A stretch of DNA of 38,398 nucleotides, from the NCBI GenBank assembly GCA_903827945.1, contig CAIKKN010000034.1, forward strand, positions 1 through 38,398, written 5' to 3'. Of the stretch, positions 7,408 through 15,434 are shown in pieces (positions within the stretch are counted from its first letter, which is position 1; every line of letters begins with the position of its first letter). The notes under the pieces were generated by a model that saw only the letters and a list, made by a program, of their open reading frames with translations, had not been told where the DNA came from and did not search any database. The position numbers and the translations under genes were made by a program. Source of the stretch: an uncultured Actinomycetes bacterium (GTDB taxonomy: Bacteria > Actinomycetota > Actinomycetes > Nanopelagicales > Nanopelagicaceae).

Positions 7408-7926
7408 ATGACCGAACGCCAGAAGTACCAGGTTCTCCAAACATACGAGGGCTTCGAGTTGCGCAAGTACGATGCCTGTGTGGTCGCGCAAGTCATCATT
7501 CAAGATGAATACAAGGCAGCAGCCACAAAGGCATTTCGACACTTATTTAATTACATCTCAAAAGGCAATGCAGGATCCGCGAGTATCGCAATGACCGCCC
7601 CTGTAATTGCCCTCACAGAGAGCAGCCTTGAATCCGAGCAATGGAAAGTCCACTTTGTGATGCCAGCTGGATCCTCTCTGGCGCAGATGCCACTTCCAAA
7701 TGCGTCGCAGGTGGAATTAATAGAAATTCCGGCCGAAAATTGTGTTGCCATATCTTTTAGAGGGCGTGCCACAAAGCGCCTCAGCGAAAGAAAGGAAGAT
7801 GTACTTCGCTTGGCCGCACAAAGAGCCCACTTCTCCCTCTCGCAAGAGACACGAATTTGCAGATTCGATCCACCGTTTAAACCTGGATTCTTGCAGTACA
7901 ACGAGATTGTGATTCCTACAAAATAA
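7408..7926 (+). CDS. SOUL family heme-binding-type protein
   Basis: A 172-residue single-domain protein. The SOUL/HBP pattern is clear: YEGFELRKYD near the N-terminus, IAMTAPV (about 60-66), the FVMP strand, and the closing FDPPFKPGFLQYNEI. Eukaryotic members bind heme; bacterial members are poorly characterised, and the His ligands are not conserved across the family, so heme binding here is not established. No signal peptide is present. It ends one base before the stop of the convergent sugar-permease gene. Confidence 0.87.
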   Translation: MTERQKYQVLQTYEGFELRKYDACVVAQVIIQDEYKAAATKAFRHLFNYISKGNAGSASIAMTAPVIALTESSLESEQWKVHFVMPAGSSLAQMPLPNASQVELIEIPAENCVAISFRGRATKRLSERKEDVLRLAAQRAHFSLSQETRICRFDPPFKPGFLQYNEIVIPTK

Positions 7927-7927
7927 T

Positions 7928-8782
7928 TCAGCCTTTAACCGACCCAGCGGTTAACCCACCAACAATGTTCTTCTGGAATATCAGCGCCAAGATAACTGGT
8001 GGGAGAGCCGCTAAGACTCCTCCTGCGCAAACCAATCCATAGTCAGATGAGTACTTGCCCGCGAATTCTGCGATGGCAACCGGAATAGTTTTTGAATTAG
8101 TGGTTGACGTAAAAATGAGTGCGAAGAGAAATTCATCCCATGCAAGCAAGAAAGCAAAGAGCGCGCTTGCGAATAGCCCAGGCTTTGAGAGTGGAATTAC
8201 TATTCTAAAGAACGCACCCAGTCGACTACAGCCATCAACCCTTGCAGCCTCTTCAAGATCGGCAGGCAACGTCCGGAAATAGTTGCTCATGGTCCACAGT
8301 GTGAATGGGGTGATTAATGAGCAATACGTGATGATTAATCCAAGCTTCGTATCTAGTAAACCCATATTCGCAATAATCAAATAAAGAGGGATAACTAGGA
8401 CGATTGGAGGCAACATATAAACAGAAAGAAAGCCGAAGAGCATGGTTCGGCGGAATCTGAACTTCAAACGTGCAAAGGCATATGCTCCTAGTGATCCGAC
8501 CAAAATGGAAATGAAGGTGGTTCCTGTGGCAACGATGAAGCTATTCACCATTGACACACGGAAATTTGCAGAGACGTTTTCGCCATTAGCACTCTGTAGG
8601 AAAATATCTTTGAAACGAGAGATGGTTGGGTGCGATGGGAACCAATGGAAAGGAACGGAAATTAACTCTTTGGCGGGGGAAATACTTGAAATGAAGAGCC
8701 AGAGAAATGGCCCAAGAATCACTACACCCATTAGGACTGCAGCGACGTGAATGAATATTGTGTAGGCGCGCGATGGCTTCAT
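7928..8782 (-). CDS. Sugar ABC transporter permease, MalG type
   Basis: A 284-residue inner-membrane permease with six predicted helices, last gene of the importer operon. The EAA loop that docks the ATPase is present (EEAARVDGCSRLGAFFRIVIPLSKPG region). The start ATG overlaps the stop of the MalF-type gene by 4 bp (8779-8782), indicating coupled translation. It pairs with that gene as a heterodimer. No ATP-binding subunit gene follows; the operon ends head-on against the SOUL gene. Confidence 0.92.
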   Translation of the reverse strand: MKPSRAYTIFIHVAAVLMGVVILGPFLWLFISSISPAKELISVPFHWFPSHPTISRFKDIFLQSANGENVSANFRVSMVNSFIVATGTTFISILVGSLGAYAFARLKFRFRRTMLFGFLSVYMLPPIVLVIPLYLIIANMGLLDTKLGLIITYCSLITPFTLWTMSNYFRTLPADLEEAARVDGCSRLGAFFRIVIPLSKPGLFASALFAFLLAWDEFLFALIFTSTTNSKTIPVAIAEFAGKYSSDYGLVCAGGVLAALPPVILALIFQKNIVGGLTAGSVKG

Positions 8783-9714
8783 GAAACACCTTCAAGCGTG
8801 CCTTGTCGAAGCAACTTAATGTAGAACCAGGCGATAACGAGTGTGAATATTACAATCAAGTAAGCAAGTGCGGATCCATAGCCAAAGTACTCGTTTGAGA
8901 AAGTTTGCTGGTAGGTATAGAAGGAGATTGTCTGGGTGCCAGATGCTGGTCCACCCTTTGTCATAATGTAAATAATGTCGAAGACTTTAAAGGCGTCAAT
9001 TGTGCGCAGAATGACGACCACCATGATGCTAGGAACAAGAAGAGGAATGGTGATGTTCCAGAACGACTTAATCGGAGTAGAGCCATCAACTTTCGCAGCC
9101 TCATAGAGGTCAGAAGGAATTGTTTGCAGTCCAGCCAGAATAAAGAAAACAACAAGGGATGTGTTCTTCCAAATGTCGGCGATTATCACCATGTTAAGTG
9201 CTTCAAACGGGGACCCAAGCCAATTATGACCTTGTCCCCCCAAGTGAAAGACGTGGAGTAATTCGTTTAGCACTCCATAGTTGCCGTTATAAATCCATTT
9301 CCAAAGAGCGCCATTCACAATCGTGGGCAGGGCCCATGGGATCACAACAATGCTGCGCCAAAATCCACGAAATTTCAGTGGGGAATTAAGAAGAAGCGCA
9401 ATAAGAATGCCAAGGGTAAGTTCAAAGAATGTGGAAACAAAGGTGAAATAGAGCGAATGCTCGGTGACCATGCGAAAGTCAGAACTCTTAAAAGCAGCAA
9501 AATAATTGTGTAGCCCTACAAAGGGATATGAACCAGGTAGCGGACTTTCAATGTCAAAAAATGACATCCAAAAAGTACGAAGAATGGGATAAAGAATGAT
9601 CCAACCAACAACAAGCAGAGAAGGCAGAATAAGGGCGAAGGCTAAAATGCCCTCGCCCCTAAATCTTCCTGAACTTTTGAAACGCTCTAGAACGTTTCGC
9701 TTTTCTTCAATCAC
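8779..9714 (-). CDS. Sugar ABC transporter permease, MalF type
   Basis: A 311-residue inner-membrane permease with six predicted helices and a short charged N-terminus. The EAA loop reads EAAKVDGSTPIKSFWNITIP. It overlaps the binding-protein gene upstream (9711-9714) and the MalG-type gene downstream by 4 bp each, so the three are co-translated. Family knowledge places it in the CUT1 class, which imports di- and oligosaccharides or sugar derivatives. Confidence 0.92.
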   Translation of the reverse strand: MIEEKRNVLERFKSSGRFRGEGILAFALILPSLLVVGWIILYPILRTFWMSFFDIESPLPGSYPFVGLHNYFAAFKSSDFRMVTEHSLYFTFVSTFFELTLGILIALLLNSPLKFRGFWRSIVVIPWALPTIVNGALWKWIYNGNYGVLNELLHVFHLGGQGHNWLGSPFEALNMVIIADIWKNTSLVVFFILAGLQTIPSDLYEAAKVDGSTPIKSFWNITIPLLVPSIMVVVILRTIDAFKVFDIIYIMTKGGPASGTQTISFYTYQQTFSNEYFGYGSALAYLIVIFTLVIAWFYIKLLRQGTLEGVS

Positions 9715-11024
9715 GCATTTAGTACTGCAGCTGCCTTTGTAGCTGCATCATCTAGTGCTTTCTGAGGAGTCTTCTGTCCAATAAGGGCCTTAGAGACTTC
9801 CGCTTGGATAACCAGTGACATTGCGTTGTACTTTGTTACCTGAGGACGCAAGATCATGTCATTGAGTTCCTTCTTGGCTTGTGCAACGACAGCTGGCGAT
9901 GTTTTCACAACGACAGGATCGGTGTACGAGGACTTCCATACTGGCAGTGAATCCATTGCGACGGCATTCTGTTCCTTCTGGCTTGTTAGGAAGGACATAT
10001 ATGCCCAAGCAGCCTCAGGATTTTTAGTTCCTGAACTCATGGACAACGCCATGCTTCCGTTGATTCCAGGGCGCTTTCCACCGGGACCAGCAGGAGTTTG
10101 AAGAACCTTCATCTTGCCTGCAACTTTGCTCTGCTTTGGATCATTAGCCATTGCCCACATATAGGTCCAGTTAAGACCCATACTGATTTGTCCTGCAGAG
10201 AACATCTTGCGAACGTCATCTTCAGCTGCAGTTGCGGTCGAGACTGGATCTGTTAATCCATCAACGATCGACTTGCGCATGAACTCGAGTGCTTGAACTC
10301 CGCCGCCCTTGTTAAAGGCTGGCTTGCCCGAAGCATCAAGGAATTGTCCGCCGAATGCGCCAAGCAATTGCATGTAATCGCAAAGCATGGATTCAGATTG
10401 TGTCCAAGACCATGCGAGTGGATACTTAACAAGTCCGGCCTTCTTGATCGCAGAAGCGGCCTTCATTACGCCATCCCATGTATCAAGGGATGCTTCATCC
10501 ACCTTGGCTTTTGCCATGTGTTCGGTGTTGTAGAAGAAATACTTTGTATCTAGAATCCAAGGAATTCCGTAGTAATGCTTGTTATAGACAGCTGTAGCAA
10601 CAGCCCCGCCAAGCATGTCATTTGTCCAAGAAGCGGGCCAACGATTGGTGATATCCACGACCATCTTCTTGCTTCCAAATTCTGCAGGCCAGATTACGTC
10701 AATCAACACAACGTCATATGTATGTGCCAGCGCGGAAGTAACAATCTTGTCGTGCAAAGCTTCGTATGCGACAAACTCTGTCTTGACCGTAACATTTGGA
10801 TAAACCTTTTTGAAATCTGCAGTCATTTTCGCAACGTCGGTATCTGAGTAACCGGCTTGCTTCATGAAGAGAGCACTAATCGTGCCCTTTACATTTGCCG
10901 CTTTACTGAAACCTGCCGCATAACCTTCTGTCGGCATCATTGTTACTAACCCCGCAGCTGCGCCGGCTCCGAGAATGGCGCGACGTGAAACCTGGCGATC
11001 TGTGATTGATTCTTCGTTTTCCAT
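9711..11024 (-). CDS. Sugar ABC transporter substrate-binding protein (Tat-exported)
   Basis: An extracellular solute-binding protein of 437 residues, family 1 type. The N-terminus carries a twin-arginine signal (SRRAILGAG, Arg14-Arg15) with a hydrophobic stretch and likely cleavage near GYAAG. There is no lipobox Cys, so it may be a soluble Tat substrate or stay anchored. Aromatic residues in the mature part (several Trp and Tyr, for example WSWTQSE and WTYMWA) suit sugar stacking. It is the first gene of the operon. Its ATG follows AGGAAGG, about 11 bases away, so it has a leader, unlike most genes here. The divergent NagB-like gene suggests an amino-sugar ligand (inference). Confidence 0.9.
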   Translation of the reverse strand: MENEESITDRQVSRRAILGAGAAAGLVTMMPTEGYAAGFSKAANVKGTISALFMKQAGYSDTDVAKMTADFKKVYPNVTVKTEFVAYEALHDKIVTSALAHTYDVVLIDVIWPAEFGSKKMVVDITNRWPASWTNDMLGGAVATAVYNKHYYGIPWILDTKYFFYNTEHMAKAKVDEASLDTWDGVMKAASAIKKAGLVKYPLAWSWTQSESMLCDYMQLLGAFGGQFLDASGKPAFNKGGGVQALEFMRKSIVDGLTDPVSTATAAEDDVRKMFSAGQISMGLNWTYMWAMANDPKQSKVAGKMKVLQTPAGPGGKRPGINGSMALSMSSGTKNPEAAWAYMSFLTSQKEQNAVAMDSLPVWKSSYTDPVVVKTSPAVVAQAKKELNDMILRPQVTKYNAMSLVIQAEVSKALIGQKTPQKALDDAATKAAAVLNA

Positions 11025-11046
11025 TTAAAAGAAATCCTTCCTGTTG

Positions 11047-11067
11047 ACCTATAGGTTGAACAGATTA
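11047..11067 (-). promoter_or_regulatory. Promoter and palindromic operator candidate of the sugar importer operon
   Basis: A perfect 10-bp palindrome, ACCTATAGGT, is at 11047-11056. On the minus strand TAATCT (11062-11067) could be the -10, which would place the palindrome at the transcription start, a typical repressor site. The 150-bp gap 11025-11174 also holds TAGAAT at 11106-11111 as a possible plus-strand -10. No cognate regulator gene is in the window. Confidence 0.4.
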
Positions 11068-11174
11068 ATTGCACCTATTCAATACCCGTTATGTGTAGGC
11101 GTCAATAGAATTAGGCTCAAAAGGGTGGCGTTTCGCACCCACTCATGGTTATTGTTCTAGCAGGGGTGGTAAAC

Positions 11175-12101
11175 ATGGCAAGTAACGATTTCACATACGA
11201 CTTAGCAAAGTTCATCGATTTTCAGGACAAGGACGCCTGTGAACGGGTGAGGGCAATCAAGAAGAAGGACATTGCCAAGACTGACAATCCAAATCTAAAA
11301 ATCAAAGTAATCGATTCAAAGGCTAAGTTTTACAAAGCGTTTGCTGAAGATCTGGTGGGCAGGATTGAGAAAGCTCGCGATGAAAGCAAGACTTTCGTAG
11401 CTATCGTTCCTGTTGGCCCTGTCCCACAATACGAAATTGCTGCGAAGATCATCAACAAGAAGAAGATAAGCATGGAGCACGTCCACTTCTTCAATATGGA
11501 CGAGTATGCAGACCAAGACGGCAACACCGCTCCTATTTCATGGGCTGGTTCATTCCAAAAGGCCATGCATGACAACTTCCTCTTAAAAATTGATAAGAAG
11601 CTTCGCCCTAAAGAATCTCAACTCAATTTCCCAACAACAGCAGCGATCAGCTCCTACACCTCAAAGATTGAAGATCTTGGCGGAGCCGATGTTTGTTATG
11701 GCGGCATCGGTTGGTGTGGACATATTGCCTTCTGGGAATCAGACCTAGGAAAAGAATTCCGTGGCGACCATGAAGCATTTAGAAACGCTGGTCCACGAAC
11801 AGTTGAATTAACGCCAATGACCGTGATGCAAAACGCACTTCACACATTTGGGGGCGACTGGTCTTGGGTTCCACCAAAAGCAAACACCATTGGCCCTGTC
11901 AACATTCTTACAGCAAGAGACAGAAGCTTCTGGCTAGATGGTTACCTCGGTGGTGGAGTCTCATGGCAGCGCTTCATCGCGCGCTTGGTTCTTCACGGTC
12001 CCGTATCTGAATTTGTTCCAGGTTCATTCCTGCAAACTGTGCCATCAAAGATCAACATCTTGGGTGGCGTTGCCGATGACCTTGAAATTAATATGGCTTA
12101 A
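11175..12101 (+). CDS. NagB-like glucosamine-6-phosphate deaminase/isomerase family protein
   Basis: A 308-residue protein of the NagB/RpiA/6-phosphogluconolactonase fold, longer than usual NagB (about 240-270). It keeps FNMDEY (the Asp72 equivalent), GHIAFWES (the His143 and Glu148 equivalents), a VELTPMTV strand, and the C-terminal SxLQ region. The stretch that reads GNDGH in E. coli NagB reads GWCGH here, so the Asp141 equivalent is Cys, and HIAFNEP has become HIAFWES. It may act on a different sugar phosphate. The start at 11175 is preferred over 11145 because GGGGTGG lies 6-7 bases upstream. It is divergent from the sugar importer and probably processes the imported sugar. Confidence 0.75.
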   Translation: MASNDFTYDLAKFIDFQDKDACERVRAIKKKDIAKTDNPNLKIKVIDSKAKFYKAFAEDLVGRIEKARDESKTFVAIVPVGPVPQYEIAAKIINKKKISMEHVHFFNMDEYADQDGNTAPISWAGSFQKAMHDNFLLKIDKKLRPKESQLNFPTTAAISSYTSKIEDLGGADVCYGGIGWCGHIAFWESDLGKEFRGDHEAFRNAGPRTVELTPMTVMQNALHTFGGDWSWVPPKANTIGPVNILTARDRSFWLDGYLGGGVSWQRFIARLVLHGPVSEFVPGSFLQTVPSKINILGGVADDLEINMA

Positions 12102-12105
12102 CGCG

Positions 12106-12885
12106 CTAGTTGTGCGCCACTGCTGTTAAGAGGACATCTACAAGAGCGAGAGCCATAATCGCTGCAAAGCCAAGCTTTCTTGGTTTCACAATGAGCGCGA
12201 TCAACGATGCGAGGAGCGCCGCATAGGCCCACGCGCCGTAGTGCGGGCGATGCGTCGCAACGATCGGCGTAATCGCAATCAGAATCAGAACGCAAATGGA
12301 AACCGAATATTTCATTCCAATTCGTTGAGGCAATCCATTTATGCCAAGTTCGCGATCTGCGTCCAAATCTTTAAGAACGTTTGCAAAATGAGCGATAGTT
12401 CCAAATCCTGCGCCGACAACAACCATCCATAGCGGTGGCGCCATTTCGCGAGCGACGAATGCGGCAGACGGTAGCGCGGCGAAAGCGAAGGTGTAGGGCA
12501 ACAGAGAGAACAGAGTTCGCTTAAAATAGAAGTTATAGGAAACTCCGCAGCCAACACCGAAAAGATGGAGAAGCCCTCCACGAATTCCAAGAGGGCCAAG
12601 AAGTGAGAGTCCAACGCATATTGGTAAATCAATCCAAAGTGAACGAAGGAGGGAAGATTCCTTCAACTCCCCCGTTACTAATGGTTTTTCAAGACGACCT
12701 TGCGCTTTGTCTGATTCAACATCCACTAATTCGTTTGTCCATCCAACTATCAGCTGTCCTGAAAAGATTGTTAGAGCGATAACGAAAGAATTAGCCAGAG
12801 TAAAGAGCGGATGCGCCAAGAAAAAGGCTAGAGACGTTACAAGTAACGTTGGGCCTAGATGGCTCGCCTTTAGGTACTTCAACAT
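12106..12885 (-). CDS. UbiA family prenyltransferase
   Basis: An integral membrane protein of 259 residues with about eight or nine helices. Both Asp-rich motifs of the family are present: NELVDVESD (Asn51, Asp55, Asp59) and KDLDADRELG near residues 167-176. They bind the Mg2+-diphosphate of a prenyl donor. Family members attach prenyl chains to quinone, heme or other aromatic acceptors; the acceptor cannot be told here, and no menaquinone genes adjoin. The ATG follows TAGTAT (12891-12896) with 5 bases between. It converges on the NagB-like gene with a 4-bp gap. Confidence 0.87.
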   Translation of the reverse strand: MLKYLKASHLGPTLLVTSLAFFLAHPLFTLANSFVIALTIFSGQLIVGWTNELVDVESDKAQGRLEKPLVTGELKESSLLRSLWIDLPICVGLSLLGPLGIRGGLLHLFGVGCGVSYNFYFKRTLFSLLPYTFAFAALPSAAFVAREMAPPLWMVVVGAGFGTIAHFANVLKDLDADRELGINGLPQRIGMKYSVSICVLILIAITPIVATHRPHYGAWAYAALLASLIALIVKPRKLGFAAIMALALVDVLLTAVAHN

Positions 12886-12890
12886 GCTGG

Positions 12891-12896
12891 ATACTA
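12891..12896 (-). promoter_or_regulatory. -10 box TAGTAT, leaderless start of the UbiA gene
   Basis: TAGTAT, then CCAGC, then ATG at 12885. It lies just after the stop of the secreted repeat protein gene. Confidence 0.55.
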
Positions 12897-12923
12897 ACTG
12901 TTTATGTGTTGGCTATGAGCGCC

Positions 12924-14903
12924 TTAATACGTAATGAACTGATGTCCTTTGTCGTAATAAGGATTGCTCTTATCGGTAATGAGAATCGTTCCAGAGAGAG
13001 TCAACCCCCAACGCACGCCGGCAGCGTTCTGCCAGTAATAGCCCGAAGCATCTCTGTTGATGGTTCCGATATGCCAAGCATTTGCTTGCGCTCCATTCAG
13101 TGATGGAATATCGGCGTAACAACCGAGGAGATTACCTGGCGACGTTACTGCAGTTGATCCGCCGTCAACCAAACGCAGGTAATTTTCTCCACCAGATCCA
13201 TCAAATTTGTATCCAGAAATCTTTGGTTGAGCTCCACCAACGGTATCCATTACAGCAGGACACTTTGCTGGCCACTTCGCGTCGCCGACTCCTGCTGCTT
13301 GCAAAATGGGAGATGGTGCTGGCTTTGGTGGCGGTGGTAGAAAACTTGATTGCAATACAAATTGATGTCCATCTGAATAATATGGATTCTCTTTGCCTGT
13401 ATTCATTACCGAACCAGACAAGGCCAAACTCCATTTTATTCCTTCACCATTCACCCAGTAATAGCCAGTCTCATCATGACTGATGGAGCCAATGGCCCAC
13501 AGATTTCCACCGGGACTGCTGAGGAGAGTTTCAAAGTCGGCGTAGCAACCGACAAGACTCGCTGGCGCTGTAGCTGCAACATTTGTTCCTTCACCAATTC
13601 TTTCAAATTTCTGTTGTGTTGCATCAAAGAGGAAGCCGACAACACTTGGTTCATTCTTGTTAGCAGTATTGACTACCTCAGGACATAAAGAAGGGAAACC
13701 CGATCCCTTTGCTGGCGTAGTTGCTTCTGGCGTATAGGCAGGTGCACTTGGAACTTTTCCCTGGCTGATGTCAGGGAATGAATCGCTTGGAAGTTGTGGT
13801 CGCACATACGTAGATGCAAAGGCGTGAATCATGTTGTCGCCAGTTTCAAAGTCATTCTGACAAAGAACTGTTCCGTTAAAGAATCCAATAAAGACAGGGT
13901 TCTTACCACCTAAATCCGCAACGCATTCGGACTGCCCCTGATTCTGCCAATGAGTGCCATCTGTCAAAAATCCATGGAATACAAGACCTGTAATTCGAGC
14001 ATCAGGAAATCCGGTGACGCAAGAAGGAGATGTGGCAATGTGTTCAAATTGTCCATCTTTTGAAAGAACGGTTCCTACTGGGCAACCAAAAAGCGGGCTG
14101 TTGATATCGCTGGGCATGTTAAGCGACCAACCGGCTGAAGTTAATTGTCCAACTACTACCGAGTCAGGTAAATCAAATTGATGAGTTAGCTTGCCATTCT
14201 CAAGATAAAAGTAAGAAAGATTTCGCGAATCAGTCGTTGAATCGGACTGCACAAGTATCTGATGTGCTCCTAACCAAATCAAGTCAACTGAATGACCTGC
14301 AGGAAGATCTACTTTTGTGATTTTGTCAGACTTGGAAATTGCAAAAATTGAGTCAACATTGAAGTTCCAACCCGCAGCGGCACGTGCTCCTGCTCGCTTT
14401 GGGTTATAACCCTTTGCACGCTTTAATTGGTGGGAGGAACAACCTACGTAGAGATAATCTCCTGATGCGATTCCTGCTGTACAAGATTTATATCCAGGGA
14501 ACTGCCATTTCTTGATTTTGTCATTGCCATCAACGGAGAGCACGTCGAAGAAACCAGACTTTGTCGCCCCGAGATATGCTTCAAAGAAATAACGATTATT
14601 AAAAGCGACAAATCCACCTGCTCTAGAAATTTGCTTTGGGTTGAGAACAATTGCGTGTTCCTTAAACTTATTATCTAACCAATAGAGCTGGCTCTGTGCT
14701 GGAGTAAGTCGAGTGCTTCCGCTATACGACAAGAAGAATCGGTCATCCAATGGAATTGGTTGCAGCGCCGCCAATGGGTCAGGTACTCGAGCGACCTTCC
14801 ATGTGGTTTTTAACTTGATCTTTATTTCCTGCGGCGAGGCTGCCTGAACTGGCTGAACTACCATCGCCAAGAGTGCAAAAATCGCGATTACGGCTTTTCT
14901 CAT
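12924..14903 (-). CDS. Large secreted protein with a tandem about 117-residue C-terminal repeat, unrecognised family
   Basis: A 659-residue protein with a signal peptide (1-21, QAA cleavage). I do not recognise the family. Residues of about 30-370 are rich in beta-type segments and Trp/Tyr/Gly, possibly a propeller (inference). After a PT-rich linker (about 378-400) come two similar units at 402-518 and 542-659, joined by PPPPKPAPSP (523-532). Both contain, in order, CP, G(Y/F)xF, GCYAD, W-x-IG-x-I, D-x-x-GYYW-x-N, W-x-L-x-LSG, NPYY and GHQF. The paired Cys in each unit suggest a disulphide. The start follows TAGCAT (14910-14915) with 6 bases between. It is the last of three adjacent secreted-protein genes on this strand. 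Confidence 0.8.
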   Translation of the reverse strand: MRKAVIAIFALLAMVVQPVQAASPQEIKIKLKTTWKVARVPDPLAALQPIPLDDRFFLSYSGSTRLTPAQSQLYWLDNKFKEHAIVLNPKQISRAGGFVAFNNRYFFEAYLGATKSGFFDVLSVDGNDKIKKWQFPGYKSCTAGIASGDYLYVGCSSHQLKRAKGYNPKRAGARAAAGWNFNVDSIFAISKSDKITKVDLPAGHSVDLIWLGAHQILVQSDSTTDSRNLSYFYLENGKLTHQFDLPDSVVVGQLTSAGWSLNMPSDINSPLFGCPVGTVLSKDGQFEHIATSPSCVTGFPDARITGLVFHGFLTDGTHWQNQGQSECVADLGGKNPVFIGFFNGTVLCQNDFETGDNMIHAFASTYVRPQLPSDSFPDISQGKVPSAPAYTPEATTPAKGSGFPSLCPEVVNTANKNEPSVVGFLFDATQQKFERIGEGTNVAATAPASLVGCYADFETLLSSPGGNLWAIGSISHDETGYYWVNGEGIKWSLALSGSVMNTGKENPYYSDGHQFVLQSSFLPPPPKPAPSPILQAAGVGDAKWPAKCPAVMDTVGGAQPKISGYKFDGSGGENYLRLVDGGSTAVTSPGNLLGCYADIPSLNGAQANAWHIGTINRDASGYYWQNAAGVRWGLTLSGTILITDKSNPYYDKGHQFITY

Positions 14904-14909
14904 CGGAGG

Positions 14910-14915
14910 ATGCTA
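14910..14915 (-). promoter_or_regulatory. -10 box TAGCAT, leaderless start of the secreted repeat protein gene
   Basis: TAGCAT, then CCTCCG, then ATG at 14903. It gives this gene its own promoter in the 68-bp gap after the preceding secreted gene. Confidence 0.55.
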
Positions 14916-14971
14916 CTGCACGTATCGTGACCTAACGCCCGGTGCCTGAAAAACCGCTTTATGTTTTGAAA

Positions 14972-15415
14972 TTAGGCGTTTGCCCCATCTAGCGACTTGA
15001 TCTCGTTCGCTGAATCTACGCCAAGGCGCTTATTTACTATTGAGAGGCCATAGGAAAGGGTGCGCTTTACTCCACGATAATCGACAGTAACCAACTGGCT
15101 AATACTGGCTTTGTCACTTACGCAGGCTCCAAAACCGAGGCCATCATTGAAGCTCAGGAATACATACTGACTTTTAATTGTCGCTTTGAAGACCTCAATT
15201 GAGACTGCCTTTTGAAAAGCCAAAGATGAATAGCTGTAAGCCCTCTTCCAATCATTCTTTGTGATGGCATCTATTTGCTTTGTTATATGTTTTATAACTG
15301 CTTGTTTTTGATTTTGACTACATGGGCTCACCTTTGAATAAGCATGAGCCGGTGCCATGCTTGAAGCAAACGCCACCAGCAAAGTAACTGCGACAATCTG
15401 GCTTCGCGTCTTCAT
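14972..15415 (-). CDS. Small secreted protein, DUF4864-like
   Basis: A 147-residue protein with a signal peptide (1-25, AHA cleavage). The mature part has the layout of DUF4864 or a related NTF2-like fold: a helix with ITKQIDAITKNDWKRAYSYSS (a small-residue repeat seen as A-x-x-x-D/N-D-x-x-x-A-Y in the family), then FKATIKSQYVFLSF and antiparallel strands ending RLGVDSANEI. Two Cys (32 and about 98) may form a disulphide. The role is unknown. A purine-rich AGGGG lies about 10 bases before the ATG, and the gene follows the metallopeptidase gene by 19 bp, so the two are probably one transcript. Confidence 0.7.
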   Translation of the reverse strand: MKTRSQIVAVTLLVAFASSMAPAHAYSKVSPCSQNQKQAVIKHITKQIDAITKNDWKRAYSYSSLAFQKAVSIEVFKATIKSQYVFLSFNDGLGFGACVSDKASISQLVTVDYRGVKRTLSYGLSIVNKRLGVDSANEIKSLDGANA

Positions 15416-15434
15416 TCGAGAAGGACCCCTACCC

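Noticed and set aside
11145-11174. Earlier ATG (11145) for the NagB-like gene
   Set aside because: It has no ribosome site; GGGGTGG sits at the right distance from the ATG at 11175.
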